Part shown: positions 63,272 to 64,000 of the stretch, one piece after another
How positions within the stretch are numbered: position 1 is the stretch's first letter
Layout: each line of letters opens with the position of its first letter
Notes under the pieces: model-generated
What the model was told of the DNA's origin: nothing
Database searches by the model: none
Seen by the model: only the letters and a program-made list of their open reading frames with translations
Position numbers and translations under genes: made by a program
Assembly: GCA_009694025.1 (NCBI GenBank)
Contig: SHVZ01000005.1
Location: 1 to 64,000, forward strand
DNA from: Alphaproteobacteria bacterium
GTDB lineage: Bacteria > Pseudomonadota > Alphaproteobacteria > SHVZ01
Direction of reading: 5' to 3'
DNA: 64,000 nucleotides

Positions 63272-64000
63272 ATGACCGATCCCGCCAGCGCCGCCTCCAT
63301 GAAGCCCGATCGCCCACTCACCGGCATCGCCCTGATGCTGGCGGCGATGGCGATGTACATGATCACCGACACCATCGCGAAGTACCTGACCGACGAGGTC
63401 AGCCCGGTGCAGATCGTGTGGTCGCGCTACATCTTCTATGTGCTGTACCTGGCGCCGATCGTCCTTTGGCGAGGCGTTCGCCGGACGGTGGCGACGGCCC
63501 GGCCGGCGGCGCATGTCTGGCGATCGGCCGCCATGCTGCTGTCGGGCACCTGCTTCACCATCTCGCTCGCCCATCTCGATCTCGCCTTCGCCATCACCGT
63601 CGCCTTCGTCTCACCGTTGTTCGTGACCGCCCTTTCGATGGTCTTTCTCGGCGAGCACGTGGGCCCCAGGCGCTGGGCCGCCGTCGTCGTCGGTTTCCTC
63701 GGCGTGCTCCTCGTCATCCGTCCAGGCGCCGACTTCTCGTCCTGGTCTCTGCTGCCGATCCTCTCGGCGTTCCTTTGGGCGATCAGTCTGATCCTGACCC
63801 GACGGACCGGCGGCGATCACCCGTTGACCACCCTCACCTACACGACGATCGTCGGGCTCGTCGGCGCCTCGATCATGGTGGTGCCGTTCTGGGGCTGGCC
63901 GTCCTGGCAGGCCTGGGCGCTGATGGCCTTCGCCGCCGCCTGGAACCTCATCGGCTTGACCGTGATGATCCGGGCATTCCGCCACGCCCCGGCCTCGACC
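63272..64000 (+). CDS. EamA/DMT superfamily transporter, truncated by window end
   Basis: ATG at 63272, open to window edge: MTDPASAASMKPDRPLTGIALMLAAMAMYMITDTIAKYLTDEVSPVQIVWSRYIFY...SPLFVTALSMVFLGEHVGPRRWAAVVVGFLGVLLVIRPGADF; absent from supplied ORF track because no stop. Confidence 0.93.
   Translation, partial: MTDPASAASMKPDRPLTGIALMLAAMAMYMITDTIAKYLTDEVSPVQIVWSRYIFYVLYLAPIVLWRGVRRTVATARPAAHVWRSAAMLLSGTCFTISLAHLDLAFAITVAFVSPLFVTALSMVFLGEHVGPRRWAAVVVGFLGVLLVIRPGADFSSWSLLPILSAFLWAISLILTRRTGGDHPLTTLTYTTIVGLVGASIMVVPFWGWPSWQAWALMAFAAAWNLIGLTVMIRAFRHAPAST

Overview
This is a gene-dense, very high-GC bacterial chromosome segment with an alphaproteobacterial flavour: GcrA, DUF1476/zeta ATPase inhibitor, petABC, purCSQL-bolA-grxD, ychF-pth-rplY-prs and ctaCDB-ctaGE-surf1 neighbourhoods. 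It is mostly core metabolism and respiration. From left to right: RlmI-like methyltransferase, PilZ protein, acetamidase/formamidase, GST, DUF1289, speD-speE, hemF/trmL, petABC (bc1 complex), mtnP, purine genes, ychF/pth/rplY/prs, FIST protein and esterase, LolD/FtsX-type exporter, aminotransferase, ftsK, gcrA, a small sulfur-oxidation module (cytochrome c, FccB-like flavoprotein, YeeE/YedE, TusA), a four-gene minus-strand catabolic-looking cluster (two divergent SelA-like PLP enzymes, M81/MlrC-like protein, class II aldolase), putA, argC, a RidA gene interrupted by an in-frame TAG, methylmalonyl-CoA mutase, the aa3 cytochrome oxidase cluster, M32 carboxypeptidase, thrC, M16 peptidase, GNAT, DsbD/ScsB-like, YqgE, asd and a truncated EamA transporter. 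I see no CRISPR array, prophage, rRNA or intact transposase, and no tRNA. The best candidates for something under-described are the SelA-like x2 / M81 / aldolase cluster, the nonsense-interrupted RidA gene, a possible G-run frameshift between DUF1289 and speD, a gcrA leader hairpin next to a GANTC site, and putative redox-regulator motifs upstream of petABC and coxB. All family assignments are by reading translated sequence; no search was run.
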